Position numbers and translations under genes: made by a program. A stretch of 64,000 bases of DNA, from the NCBI GenBank assembly GCA_001295865.1, contig LJHW01000026.1:62001-126000 (forward strand), given 5' to 3'. The stretch is from a beta proteobacterium AAP65 (lineage in GTDB: Bacteria > Pseudomonadota > Gammaproteobacteria > Burkholderiales > Burkholderiaceae_C). The number at the start of each line of letters is the position of its first letter. Position 1 is the first letter of the stretch. A model generated the notes under the pieces. That model ran no database searches. It had not been told where the DNA came from and saw only the letters and a program-made list of their open reading frames with translations. This document shows positions 53,501-60,518 of this stretch, one piece after another.

Positions 53501-54661
53501 TCAGCGTTGGGCCGGGGCAGGCGAGGGCGAGAGCGAAGGCGCCGGGCTGCGCGTGGCCGCCTGCGCGTCGATCACCACCCGCTCACCGGCGCTCAGGCCG
53601 GACAGCACTTCCACCCGCTCGCCCTGGCGGCGGCCCAGGCGCACCTGGCGCAGCAGCGGCTGGCCGTCGGCCTTCAGCACGTAGACGGCGTTGAGCTCGG
53701 CGCGGCGCACCACAGCGCTGGCGGGCACGCTGAGCGCCGCGCTGGCGGCGGCGTTGCCCGCCGGCGTCGGCAACCACAGGCGGGCCGCGAGCCCCGGCAC
53801 CAGGCCCGGCACGCGGGCGGCCGCACCGGCCGGCAGGTCGGCCCGCAGCAGCACGGTGTGGGTGCCGGGGTCGATGGCCGGCAGCAGCTGCGCGCGTGTG
53901 GCCTGCAACGCTTGCAGCGCGGCCGGCGCGCCAGGGAATTCCAGCCGCGGCAGGAAGCCGGGCGCCAGCCCGGTGGCCGCGGTCTGTGGCACCGCGGCGA
54001 CCACGCGCAAGGCGCTGGGGTCGTAGACGGTCAGCAGCGCGCGGCCGGGCAGGGCCATGTCGCCCAAGGACACCGGCACGTCTGTCACGACACCCGCAAA
54101 GGGCGCTCGCACGGTGTGCAGGCTGCTCTGCGTGCGCGCGCCGGCGGCCTGCGCCAGCTGCGCGTTGACTTGCGCCTGCGTGGCCTTGAAGGCCGATTCG
54201 GCCTGGTCCAGCGCGGCCTGGCTGATGAAGCGCTGCGCGAAGAGCTGGCGCTGGCGCGCCAGCTCTTGCGTGGCCAGCTGCAGCTGCGCGCGCGCGGCCT
54301 GCACCTGCGCGTCACTGGCTGCGGCGCCCTGTTCGGCGGCGCGCGCGTCCAGGCGCATCAGCACCTGGCCGGCGCTGACGCGGTCACCGGCCTTCACCGA
54401 CAGCTGCACCACGGCGCCGGCCACCTGCGCCGACACCACGGCCTGGCGCACGGCCTCCACCACGCCATCGAAAGCCAGGCCGGCGCCAGCACGCGAGGCC
54501 TCCACCGGCACCGTGGCCAGCGTGGCGGGCGGCTCGGCCGCGCAGGCCGGCAGTGCCACGCTGGCCGCTGCCAGCGCCAGCGCACAAGCGCTCACGCAGC
54601 GGCCGGCCCAGCCCGGTGCCGGGCGGCGGGCAGGAGACGACGGCAGGGCGGTTGAAAGCAT
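53501..54661 (-). CDS. RND efflux periplasmic adaptor (membrane fusion protein)
   Basis: ATG 54661, with GAGGGAG upstream, gives 386 residues. Signal: CVSACALALAAASVALPACA. The lipoyl/barrel-sandwich half AVVSAQVAGAVVQLSVKAGDRVSAGQVLMRLDARAA and its return HTVRAPFAGVVTDVPVSLGDMALPG flank a coiled hairpin of about 70 residues (RAQLQLATQELARQRQLFAQRFISQAALDQAESAFKATQAQVNAQ). The C-terminal membrane-proximal barrel follows (SVPASAVVRRAELNAVYVLKADGQPLLRQVRLGRRQGERVEVLSGLSAGERVVID). It links the RND pump to an outer-membrane channel encoded elsewhere. First gene of the unit, divergent from ArsR. Confidence 0.94.
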   Translation of the reverse strand: MLSTALPSSPARRPAPGWAGRCVSACALALAAASVALPACAAEPPATLATVPVEASRAGAGLAFDGVVEAVRQAVVSAQVAGAVVQLSVKAGDRVSAGQVLMRLDARAAEQGAAASDAQVQAARAQLQLATQELARQRQLFAQRFISQAALDQAESAFKATQAQVNAQLAQAAGARTQSSLHTVRAPFAGVVTDVPVSLGDMALPGRALLTVYDPSALRVVAAVPQTAATGLAPGFLPRLEFPGAPAALQALQATRAQLLPAIDPGTHTVLLRADLPAGAAARVPGLVPGLAARLWLPTPAGNAAASAALSVPASAVVRRAELNAVYVLKADGQPLLRQVRLGRRQGERVEVLSGLSAGERVVIDAQAATRSPAPSLSPSPAPAQR

Positions 54662-54732
54662 GGCGCACTCCCTCGGCGGCAACACAGGCAGGACGGACAG
54701 TCGTTCTGAAGTCATGATCACATTATTTGCGC

Positions 54733-54752
54733 ACTTAGTTAAATAGTCAAGT
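54733..54752. promoter_or_regulatory. AT-rich imperfect inverted repeat, candidate ArsR operator
   Basis: ACTTAGTTAAATAGTCAAGT has outer arms ACTT/AAGT and a partly symmetric centre. It sits in the only AT-rich stretch (about 54717-54763) between the divergent adaptor and ArsR genes. ArsR-type repressors usually bind such 12-2-12-like AT-rich palindromes. A TACGAT -10-like hexamer (54752-54757) follows. Moderate support only. Confidence 0.4.
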
Positions 54753-54797
54753 ACGATATTGCTCATGCAGCAGCCCTCCAACCCGGCGCAAGGCATC

Positions 54798-55208
54798 ATG
54801 TCGACCCACACACCTTTCCATTGCCCCGTCATGCAAGGCCTTCCCGACACGGCGCTCGTCCAGGTGGCTGCCTATTTCCAGGCGCTGTCCGAGCCCACGC
54901 GCCTGCAGATCCTCAACCTGCTGCGCCAGCAAGAGCGCAGCGTGGGCGAGCTCGCGCAGCTGTGCGGTTACAGCTCGGCCAACATCTCGCGCCACCTCAC
55001 GCTGCTGCAGCAGCACGGCCTGGTGGCGCGCGAGAGCCGAGGCAACAGCGCCATCTACAGCATTGCGGACGAATCGGTCTATGCGCTGTGCGACCTGGTG
55101 TGCGGCAGCATTGCACGGCAGTTCGACCGCTTGGCCGCCGGGCGGGCCGCCTTCGTGCAAGCCCCGGCGGCGCCGGCCGGTGCCGCGCGCAAGCGCAGCG
55201 CTCGTTGA
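54798..55208 (+). CDS. ArsR/SmtB family transcriptional repressor
   Basis: ATG 54798 (MSTHTPFHCPVMQG), with AAGGC upstream, gives 136 residues; ATG 54765 would add 11. The winged helix-turn-helix is AAYFQALSEPTRLQILNLLRQQERSVGELAQLCGYSSANISRHLTLLQQHGLVARES at about 22-78. Cys residues lie in FHCPVMQ, in the recognition-helix region (QLCGYSS) and in the last helix (YALCDLVCGS). The BigR/SqrR Cys pair is not matched at its first position (LQILNLL instead of LILCHL), so persulfide sensing of that type is not expected; a metal or thiol-reactive signal is possible. It probably represses the divergent RND operon. Confidence 0.88.
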   Translation: MSTHTPFHCPVMQGLPDTALVQVAAYFQALSEPTRLQILNLLRQQERSVGELAQLCGYSSANISRHLTLLQQHGLVARESRGNSAIYSIADESVYALCDLVCGSIARQFDRLAAGRAAFVQAPAAPAGAARKRSAR

Positions 55209-55302
55209 CGCCCAGCAGGCTGCCCCGCAAGAATCCGCCGCCAGCGGCGTCCGGCGCCGCGCCCTCGGAGCCGCAAGGCCACGCGACCAGGAGACCCTTG
55301 TG

Positions 55303-56280
55303 ATGCAGCACCGACACCCTTCCCGCGTCCTCACCGGCTTCATCGCTGCGGCGCTGTGCCTCCCTTCAGCCAGCGTCTGGGCCGGGCCCGCTGACGAATT
55401 GCGCGATCTGGTCGGTGCCAAGGGCGCCGGTGGCGAGGCCGAACTGGAGCGCCGCGGCTACACCCACATCGACACCAGCAAGTCGAGCAACGCCGCCTTC
55501 AGCTACTGGTGGCACAACGACAAGCGCAGCTGCATCCGCGTGACCACGCGCGAGGGTCGCTACCAGGCCCTGGCCGACGCCGACGCATCGGACTGCGGGC
55601 AGACCAAGAAGGAGAGCGGCATCTCCGACGGCGCCAAGGTGGCCGTGGGCGCGGCCGCGCTGCTGGGCATCGCCGCGCTGGCGCACAAATCGCACCACCG
55701 CGACGACCGCAACTACAACGAGCAGCAGACCGCCGATTTTGAACGCGGCTACCGCGACGGGCTCTACAACCACAGCTACAACAGCCGTGGCAGCGGCAAC
55801 GAGTACACCGACGGCTACAACAAGGGCGTGGACGAACGCCGGCAGCAATCGAGCTACCGCCAGTTCAACGACGCCGCAGGCTGGACACGCTGCGCCAGCG
55901 AAGACCAGTACTGCAAGGTGGGCGGCACGGCGCGGGTGCGCTACGGCGCGGACAACCGCTACGAGTACCGCAACGTCACCGGCGGCATCCAGTGTTCTTA
56001 CAAGGTCTTCGGCGACCCGGCCTACGGCGTGCACAAGACCTGCGAGTACATGCCCACCGGCGGCTACGGCAACGTCAACCACGGCAGCGGCTGGGAGTAC
56101 TGCGGCTCCGAAGGCGGCTACTGCAGCTTCAACGGCCCCGGCGAGGTGCGCTACGGCGTCAACGGCAAGTTCATCGTGCGCCGCGCCATCAACGGCCTGC
56201 CCTGCGATGTGAATACGTTCGGCGACGACCCGGCCTTCGGGCAGAAGAAAAGCTGCTTCGTGCGCCGCAGCGGGCGCTGA
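55303..56280 (+). CDS. Secreted protein with two Cys-rich repeats
   Basis: ATG 55303, with CAGGAGA 9 bases upstream, gives 325 residues. Signal: RVLTGFIAAALCLPSASVWA. The first half contains GYTHIDTSKSSNAAFSYWWHNDKRSCIRVTTREGRY, a short hydrophobic stretch (AKVAVGAAALLGIAALAH) and a Tyr/Asn/Asp-rich linker. The second half has two tandem repeats of about 57 residues. Each contains W-x-x-C-(A/G)-(S)-E-x-x-Y-C, VRYG, a central Cys and FGD(D)PA(Y/F)G, and ends K-(T/S)-C. Three to four Cys per repeat suggest disulfides outside the cytosol. Function unknown; carbohydrate or wall binding would fit such repeats. Confidence 0.8.
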   Translation: MQHRHPSRVLTGFIAAALCLPSASVWAGPADELRDLVGAKGAGGEAELERRGYTHIDTSKSSNAAFSYWWHNDKRSCIRVTTREGRYQALADADASDCGQTKKESGISDGAKVAVGAAALLGIAALAHKSHHRDDRNYNEQQTADFERGYRDGLYNHSYNSRGSGNEYTDGYNKGVDERRQQSSYRQFNDAAGWTRCASEDQYCKVGGTARVRYGADNRYEYRNVTGGIQCSYKVFGDPAYGVHKTCEYMPTGGYGNVNHGSGWEYCGSEGGYCSFNGPGEVRYGVNGKFIVRRAINGLPCDVNTFGDDPAFGQKKSCFVRRSGR

Positions 56281-56290
56281 GGCAGCTCCG

Positions 56291-56773
56291 CTACAGCAAG
56301 CCCGGCAGAAAGCGCCGCGTGCGGCGGCGGTAGTCGGCATAGGCCGGGTGCAGCTCGGCCATCCAGCGCTCTTCCAGCCCCGCCTTCACCCACAGCACCG
56401 GCAGCAGTGACAGCGCTGCAGCCGCCGCCAGCCCCGTGCCCGCGGCGAGCGCGCAGGCGGCGCCGAAGGCCAGCACCGCGGTGTACATCGGGTGGCGCAC
56501 CCAGCGGTAGGGCCCGTGCTGCACCAGCACACCGCCGGCGCGCGGCAGCGGCTGGATGTTGAAGTTGCCGGGCCGGTTGGCCGCCATCGCCCACAGACCC
56601 AGGCCTGCCGACAAGCCCAGCAGCGCCCAGGCCCCCCAATGCACCAAGCCATGCGCCGCCCCGCTGCGCCAGGCACCCACCGCGGCCCAGCCCAGGCCCG
56701 CCAGCAGGCCGAACTGCAGCGCCACCAGCCCGCGGCCCTGCCAGCGGCGCGCCGCTGCGGCGTCGGTGCCCAT
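56291..56773 (-). CDS. Isoprenylcysteine carboxyl methyltransferase-like membrane protein
   Basis: ATG 56773 overlaps the rhodanese stop by one base and gives 160 residues. It has four to five hydrophobic helices. The cofactor region is NIQPLPRAGGVLVQHGPYRWVRHPMYTAVLAFGAACALA near residues 72-110. HGPYRWVRHPMYT is the hallmark of the ICMT/NnrU-like PEMT family. EERWMAELHPAYADYRRRTRRFLPG closes the family pattern. It methylates an unknown membrane substrate with SAM. Coupling to the rhodanese gene hints at a sulfur-related role. Confidence 0.85.
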   Translation of the reverse strand: MGTDAAAARRWQGRGLVALQFGLLAGLGWAAVGAWRSGAAHGLVHWGAWALLGLSAGLGLWAMAANRPGNFNIQPLPRAGGVLVQHGPYRWVRHPMYTAVLAFGAACALAAGTGLAAAAALSLLPVLWVKAGLEERWMAELHPAYADYRRRTRRFLPGLL

Positions 56774-57411
56774 CAGCGCTGGAAGTACATCTTGGCCTTG
56801 TCGAGCTTGTAGCTCCAGGGCAGGTTCGCGTTTTTCCAGCCGTTGACGCTGCGTCGGCCTTCCTTGGACATGTCGCCCTCGAAACCGTCGACCACCGTGT
56901 ACACCCGCGTGTAGCCGTCTTCCAGCAGGCGGTTGGCGCCGCGGCTGCTGCGGTCGCCCGATCGGCACATCAGCACCACCACGTCGGTCTTGCCGAGGCC
57001 CTTGTCGCGCAGGCGGCGGGCCACCTCGGGCACGAAGTCCTGCAGCGGCTCCAGGCGGTAGATCTGGCGCCTGTCGTCCCAGTCGGTCATCAGTTCCTGG
57101 TGTTCGACGTAGGGCACCAGGGCGTCCACCGGGCCGGCCATGCCGACGTACATGGCTTCGGCGCGTGTGCGCAGGTCGAGAAAGAGCACGCGGCCGGCAC
57201 CGCCCTGGGCCTCGATGAAAGCCGGCACCTCGCGGGCTTCCAGGTACAGGCCGCTGCGCGTGCGCTTCACCTCGGGCAGGGTGGCGGCGTCCACCGCCGC
57301 GCGGGCCGGAGCAGCCAGCGCCAGCAGCAGGCTCAGCAGCAGCGCCAGCAGCAACACGGGTGGCCGGCGCAGGGCCGAAGCGCCAGGGCGCCTGTTCAGG
57401 GTGGGCAGCAT
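56773..57411 (-). CDS. Secreted rhodanese-like sulfurtransferase
   Basis: ATG 57411 gives 212 residues. Signal: PVLLLALLLSLLLALAAPARAAV. The rhodanese domain (about 65-185) contains RVLFLDLRTRAEAMYVGMAGPVDALVPY (the CH2A-like Asp region). The active-site loop is VVVLMCRSGDRSSRGANRLLEDG with catalytic Cys149. Then VYTVVDGFEGDMSKEGRRSVNGWKNANLPW. Periplasmic single-domain rhodaneses move sulfane sulfur from thiosulfate or persulfides. Its leftward promoter region carries an element shared with the TlpA gene promoter. The stop overlaps the next start. Confidence 0.9.
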   Translation of the reverse strand: MLPTLNRRPGASALRRPPVLLLALLLSLLLALAAPARAAVDAATLPEVKRTRSGLYLEAREVPAFIEAQGGAGRVLFLDLRTRAEAMYVGMAGPVDALVPYVEHQELMTDWDDRRQIYRLEPLQDFVPEVARRLRDKGLGKTDVVVLMCRSGDRSSRGANRLLEDGYTRVYTVVDGFEGDMSKEGRRSVNGWKNANLPWSYKLDKAKMYFQR

Positions 57412-57464
57412 CGGGTGTCTCCTGGGCCCGGTGCCGGGCCGCGTGTATGGCCCATGACGCAGGG

Positions 57465-57489
57465 CCTTTATATCAGTATGCCCGAATAC
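57465..57489 (-). promoter_or_regulatory. Putative shared promoter/operator element upstream of rhodanese gene
   Basis: Read on the minus strand the element is GTAT-N6-ATAC directly followed by TGATATAAAGG, ending 54 bases before the rhodanese ATG. GATATAA is a plausible -10. The same layout, GCAT-N6-ATAC followed by GGATATAAGG, occurs at 58454-58477 before the TlpA gene. Confidence 0.5.
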
Positions 57490-57555
57490 GACGATTGTCT
57501 GCAGCCCGATCCGCGGGAACATCGAAACGGTGGGCCAGCGCTCCGACGGGCCGCG

Positions 57556-58374
57556 TCAGCGCAGCGGCAGCGCGCCAAGCCGCGCACGCAGGGCGGCGGC
57601 ATTCAGTCCACCCACGTGGGCATGCACACGTCGGCCCGCAGCGTCGAAGAACACAGTGGTGGGCAAGCCGCCCGAGCCCAGTGCCGGGCCGGCGGCCGAC
57701 GCGGGGTCCAGCAGCACCTCGCGCAGCACCAGGCCTTCGGCCGCGAGGTAACGCTGCACGGTGGCCGCGCTCTCGCCCTGGTTGACAAAGACAAAGCGCA
57801 CACCCGGGTGTTCGGCCTGCGCCTGTGCCAACACGGGCATCTCGCGCCGACAGGGGCCGCACCAGGTGGCCCAGAGGTTCACCACCAGCGGCGTGCCGGC
57901 GGCCAGGGTGCGCAGGTCCACGCTGCGGCCGCTGGCGAGCGCAGTCAAGGCCAACGTGGGCAATTGTTGGGGCGCCTGCCGCTGCAGCAGCGTGCCGCCC
58001 GCGCCCCACACCAGCAAGCCCAGCGTTGCACCGGCTGCCAGCGCGCGGCGCCATGCCACCTGCCGCCAGGCTTGCCAGGCCACCCAGGCCGCGCCCACCA
58101 GCCAGCCGGCCGGCGCGAACCAGCCGCCATCGCGGATGTCCAGGGCCGTCCAGGGCTCGGCCAGGTAGCCGGGCGCATGCAGCAGCAGATGCGCAGCCCG
58201 CGCGGCGAGCAGGCCGTAGAGCAGGGCATCGAACAGCACCGTGCCGGCCCGGCGCGCCAGGCCATGGGCCAAGGCCGCCGCCAAGGCGGTGGCCACCACC
58301 ATCAACAAGGGCAGGGTCGGCAAGGCCAAAGGGCCCAGGGCCACGGTCAGCACAGCCGCACCCCTGGCCGACAT
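57556..58374 (-). CDS. TlpA-type thioredoxin with N-terminal membrane domain
   Basis: ATG 58374 gives 272 residues. The first 130 residues form about four membrane helices (LPLLMVVATALAAALAHGLA, VLFDALLYGLLAARAAHLLLH, GWLVGAAWVAWQAW, ALAAGATLGLLVWGAG) resembling an Lgt-like membrane part. The C-terminal thioredoxin domain has the redox motif Cys172-Gly-Pro-Cys175 (LWATWCGPCRREMPVL), cis-Pro in GLPTTVFFDAAGR, and RTLAAGTPLVVN. It probably reduces disulfides or persulfides on the periplasmic side. Divergent from the peroxiredoxin gene. Confidence 0.9.
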   Translation of the reverse strand: MSARGAAVLTVALGPLALPTLPLLMVVATALAAALAHGLARRAGTVLFDALLYGLLAARAAHLLLHAPGYLAEPWTALDIRDGGWFAPAGWLVGAAWVAWQAWRQVAWRRALAAGATLGLLVWGAGGTLLQRQAPQQLPTLALTALASGRSVDLRTLAAGTPLVVNLWATWCGPCRREMPVLAQAQAEHPGVRFVFVNQGESAATVQRYLAAEGLVLREVLLDPASAAGPALGSGGLPTTVFFDAAGRRVHAHVGGLNAAALRARLGALPLR

Positions 58375-58453
58375 CCGCGGCCGGGTCCATGATGTTCGTC
58401 AATCGAGAGATACATCTTCATTGATGGCCACGATGACCAAATGCAAACCACAT

Positions 58454-58477
58454 CCTTATATCCGTATTCGCTGATGC
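58454..58477 (-). promoter_or_regulatory. Putative shared promoter/operator element upstream of TlpA gene
   Basis: On the minus strand GCAT-N6-ATAC is followed by GGATATAAGG, 80 bases before the TlpA ATG at 58374. It matches the element before the rhodanese gene (57465-57489) in 12 of 13 core positions (ATACKGATATAA plus the GYAT arm). It also lies 62 bases upstream of the divergent peroxiredoxin gene. Confidence 0.5.
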
Positions 58478-58539
58478 GTCCACGGTGATCCCACCGCCCC
58501 ACCGTGGCAACGGCCACACCACCACCCAAGGACAGACCC

Positions 58540-59175
58540 ATGAGCACCAGCAACTTTCCCCGCCTGAACGAACCCGCCCCCGATTTCAAGGCCCTCACCA
58601 CGCACGGCGAGCGCAGCCTGGCCGACTACCGCGGCAAATGGCTGGTGCTGTTTTCTCACCCGGCCGACTTCACCCCCGTGTGCACCACCGAGTTCATCGG
58701 CTTCGCCAAGGCGGCGCCGGCTTTCGCAGCGATGAATTGCGAGCTGCTCGGCCTGTCCATCGACAGCGTGTTCTCACACCTGGCCTGGACGCAGAACATC
58801 CAGGAGAAGTTCGGCGTCGAGATCCCCTTCCCCATCATCGAAGACATCAAGATGGACGTGGCCGGGGCCTACGGCATGGTGCACCCCGGCGCTGCCGACA
58901 CGCAGGCCGTGCGCGCCACCTTCTTCATCGACCCCAACGGCGTGCTGCGCGCGATGGTGTACTACCCCATGAGCAACGGCCGCTCCATCGAAGAGTTCCT
59001 GCGCCTGCTGCGCGCCATGCAGACCAGCGACGCCCAAAAGGTGGCCACCCCCGAGGGCTGGACACCGGGCTGCGACGTCATCGTGCCCGCACCCAAGACG
59101 CCGGCGGCCATTGCGCAGCGGCGGGCCGAGGGTCTGAACACGGTGGACTGGTACTTCACCACCAAGCCGCTCTGA
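58540..59175 (+). CDS. Peroxiredoxin, Prx6/1-Cys type
   Basis: ATG 58540, with AAGGACAG upstream, gives 211 residues. The peroxidatic Cys48 lies in HPADFTPVCTTEF. Downstream are IDSVFSHLAWTQNI, FPIIEDIKMDVAGAYGM, RATFFIDPNGVLRAMVYYPMSNGRSIEEFLRLLRAMQ, and the C-terminal extension ATPEGWTPGCDVIVPAPKTPAA, all typical of the Prx6 (LsfA/AhpC2) family. Length is normal. It reduces H2O2 and organic or sulfur hydroperoxides in the cytosol. Its position in a sulfide-oxidation region suggests protection from peroxides formed with persulfides. Confidence 0.94.
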   Translation: MSTSNFPRLNEPAPDFKALTTHGERSLADYRGKWLVLFSHPADFTPVCTTEFIGFAKAAPAFAAMNCELLGLSIDSVFSHLAWTQNIQEKFGVEIPFPIIEDIKMDVAGAYGMVHPGAADTQAVRATFFIDPNGVLRAMVYYPMSNGRSIEEFLRLLRAMQTSDAQKVATPEGWTPGCDVIVPAPKTPAAIAQRRAEGLNTVDWYFTTKPL

Positions 59176-59186
59176 ACGTCAGCGGG

Positions 59187-59204
59187 CCGGGCCGCCAGGC
59201 CCGG
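59187..59204. terminator. Hairpin between convergent peroxiredoxin and hydrolase genes
   Basis: CCGGGCC (59187-59193) and GGCCCGG (59198-59204) are perfect complements around a 4-base loop. They lie 12 bases after the peroxiredoxin stop and 27 before the hydrolase stop. A bidirectional terminator is likely, though it has no T-tract. Confidence 0.45.
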
Positions 59205-59230
59205 GCTGCCGGCGCAAGGCCAGCCTGCGC

Positions 59231-60166
59231 TCAAGCCGCTGCGGCGCCGCGCGGCGCGCAGCCGCCCAGGTGACGAACCAAGAACGCCACCAGCGCAGGC
59301 GCGTGAGGCTGCAAGGCCTCGCGCAAATCGTGCGGGCCCGCCACCACCAGGGTCTCGCCCGCCGGCAGCACGGCCTGCAGCCGGTGGGCACCGGCCAGCG
59401 GCACGGTACTGTCTTGCGCCCCATGCACCAGCAGCACCGGGCAAGCCACACGCGGAAGTGTGTGCAAGGGCGCGATGTCGTCGAAGCTTTCGCCGATCAC
59501 CGCCTGCACGTGCGCCAGGATGGCCTCGCCGGGCCAGCGCTGGGGCAGGTGGTGGGCGCGCAACCAGGCCTGCATCACCTCTCGGGGATGCGCAAAGGCC
59601 GAGAGGCTGAGCACGGCCCGCACGCCACCGCAGCGCGCTGCGTGCAGCAGCACCGCCGCAGCACCCACCGAATGCCCGAGCAAGGCCACACGGCCGCTGT
59701 CGATGGCGGGCTCGTCGCGCAGCACTGCCAGCACCTCGGCCAGGTCTTCGGCGAAGCGCGGCATGGAACTGAAGGTCTCGCGTGTGCTGCTGCCATGGTT
59801 GGCGGCGTCGAACAGCACCACCGCACAGCCGGCACCGGTGAGCGGCGCCACCAGCGGCCACAGCGTGGCCGCATTGGCGCCCCAGCCGTGCACGCAGGCC
59901 ACCAGCGGCACGGGCCGGGCGGCGCTGGCCTGCGGCGGCAAGGCCAGCCACACCGCCAAGCTCTGGCCGCGCCGGCCCTGCACGTGCAAGGCCTGCACCG
60001 CGGCAGCACCGGCGCCCCGGCTCGTCCAGCCCGGCACGTGCGGCAAGTGCGGCGGGCGCAGGCCGCGCAGCAGCAACCGGTGCAAGAGTGCACCCACCCA
60101 GCGGCCCGGCTGGCCGGCCGGCGGCGTGGGGTCGCTCAGGCGCGCAGGCGCGGGGCCAGCTTTCAA
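59231..60166 (-). CDS. Alpha/beta hydrolase
   Basis: TTG 60166 overlaps the stop of the upstream membrane gene (TTGA) and gives 311 residues. The fold is complete: VPLVACVHGWGANAATLWPLVAPL (oxyanion region HGWG), VVLFDAANHGSSTRE, and the nucleophile elbow VALLGHSVGAAAVLLHAARCGG (Ser in GHSVG). VLLVHGAQDSTVPLAGAHRLQAVLP has the acid Asp and VVAGPHDLREALQPH the catalytic His. Substrate unknown. It is translationally coupled to the gene before it, at the end of the sulfide-oxidation gene set. Confidence 0.87.
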   Translation of the reverse strand: MKAGPAPARLSDPTPPAGQPGRWVGALLHRLLLRGLRPPHLPHVPGWTSRGAGAAAVQALHVQGRRGQSLAVWLALPPQASAARPVPLVACVHGWGANAATLWPLVAPLTGAGCAVVLFDAANHGSSTRETFSSMPRFAEDLAEVLAVLRDEPAIDSGRVALLGHSVGAAAVLLHAARCGGVRAVLSLSAFAHPREVMQAWLRAHHLPQRWPGEAILAHVQAVIGESFDDIAPLHTLPRVACPVLLVHGAQDSTVPLAGAHRLQAVLPAGETLVVAGPHDLREALQPHAPALVAFLVRHLGGCAPRGAAAA

Positions 60167-60501
60167 CGCGACCGGCGGCGCATGGCAGCCAGCGGCCACA
60201 TCCAGGCCAGCGCCACAGCGCCGAAGCCGCCCGCCAGGGCCAGCAGGTTGGCCCAGTCGACCCAGTAGCCCATCTCGCTCAGGCTCGACTGCGTCCAGCC
60301 CGGCACCAGCACCAAGGCCAACGCCGCCACCCCGGCGCCCACGCCCAGCGCTAGCGGCAGGCCGGCACGCCAGCGTGTGCCCGGCCGGCGCCAGGCCGTG
60401 GCCACCAGCACCCCCCACAGCAGCCCGCCCGCCAGCAGCACCGGCCACAGGCCGAGCGCGATCTCCCAGACGATGTTCATCACCAACCAGATTTCGTACA
60501 T
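60163..60501 (-). CDS. Small membrane protein of the SQR operon
   Basis: ATG 60501, with GGAG upstream, gives 112 residues with three transmembrane helices: IWLVMNIVWEIALGLWPVLLAGGLLWGVLV, LPLALGVGAGVAALALVLVPG and WVDWANLLALAGGFGAVALAWMWPL. I do not recognise the family. It begins 18 bases after the SQR stop and overlaps the hydrolase start, so it is probably in one transcript with SQR. A membrane anchor or quinone-side partner for the exported SQR is possible. Confidence 0.75.
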   Translation of the reverse strand: MYEIWLVMNIVWEIALGLWPVLLAGGLLWGVLVATAWRRPGTRWRAGLPLALGVGAGVAALALVLVPGWTQSSLSEMGYWVDWANLLALAGGFGAVALAWMWPLAAMRRRSR

Positions 60502-60518
60502 GTGCAGTTGCTCCTTTT

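Noticed and set aside
50241..53684. 1147-codon open frame on the plus strand
   Set aside because: It is exact antisense of the RND permease and adaptor genes. The translation is His/Gln/Arg-rich without any domain, a known effect of G/C-ending codons in high-GC genomes.
54798..55208. BigR/SqrR-type persulfide sensor
   Set aside because: The first diagnostic Cys (in the LILCHL helix) is Asn here, so the pair needed for persulfide sensing is incomplete despite the sulfur genes nearby.
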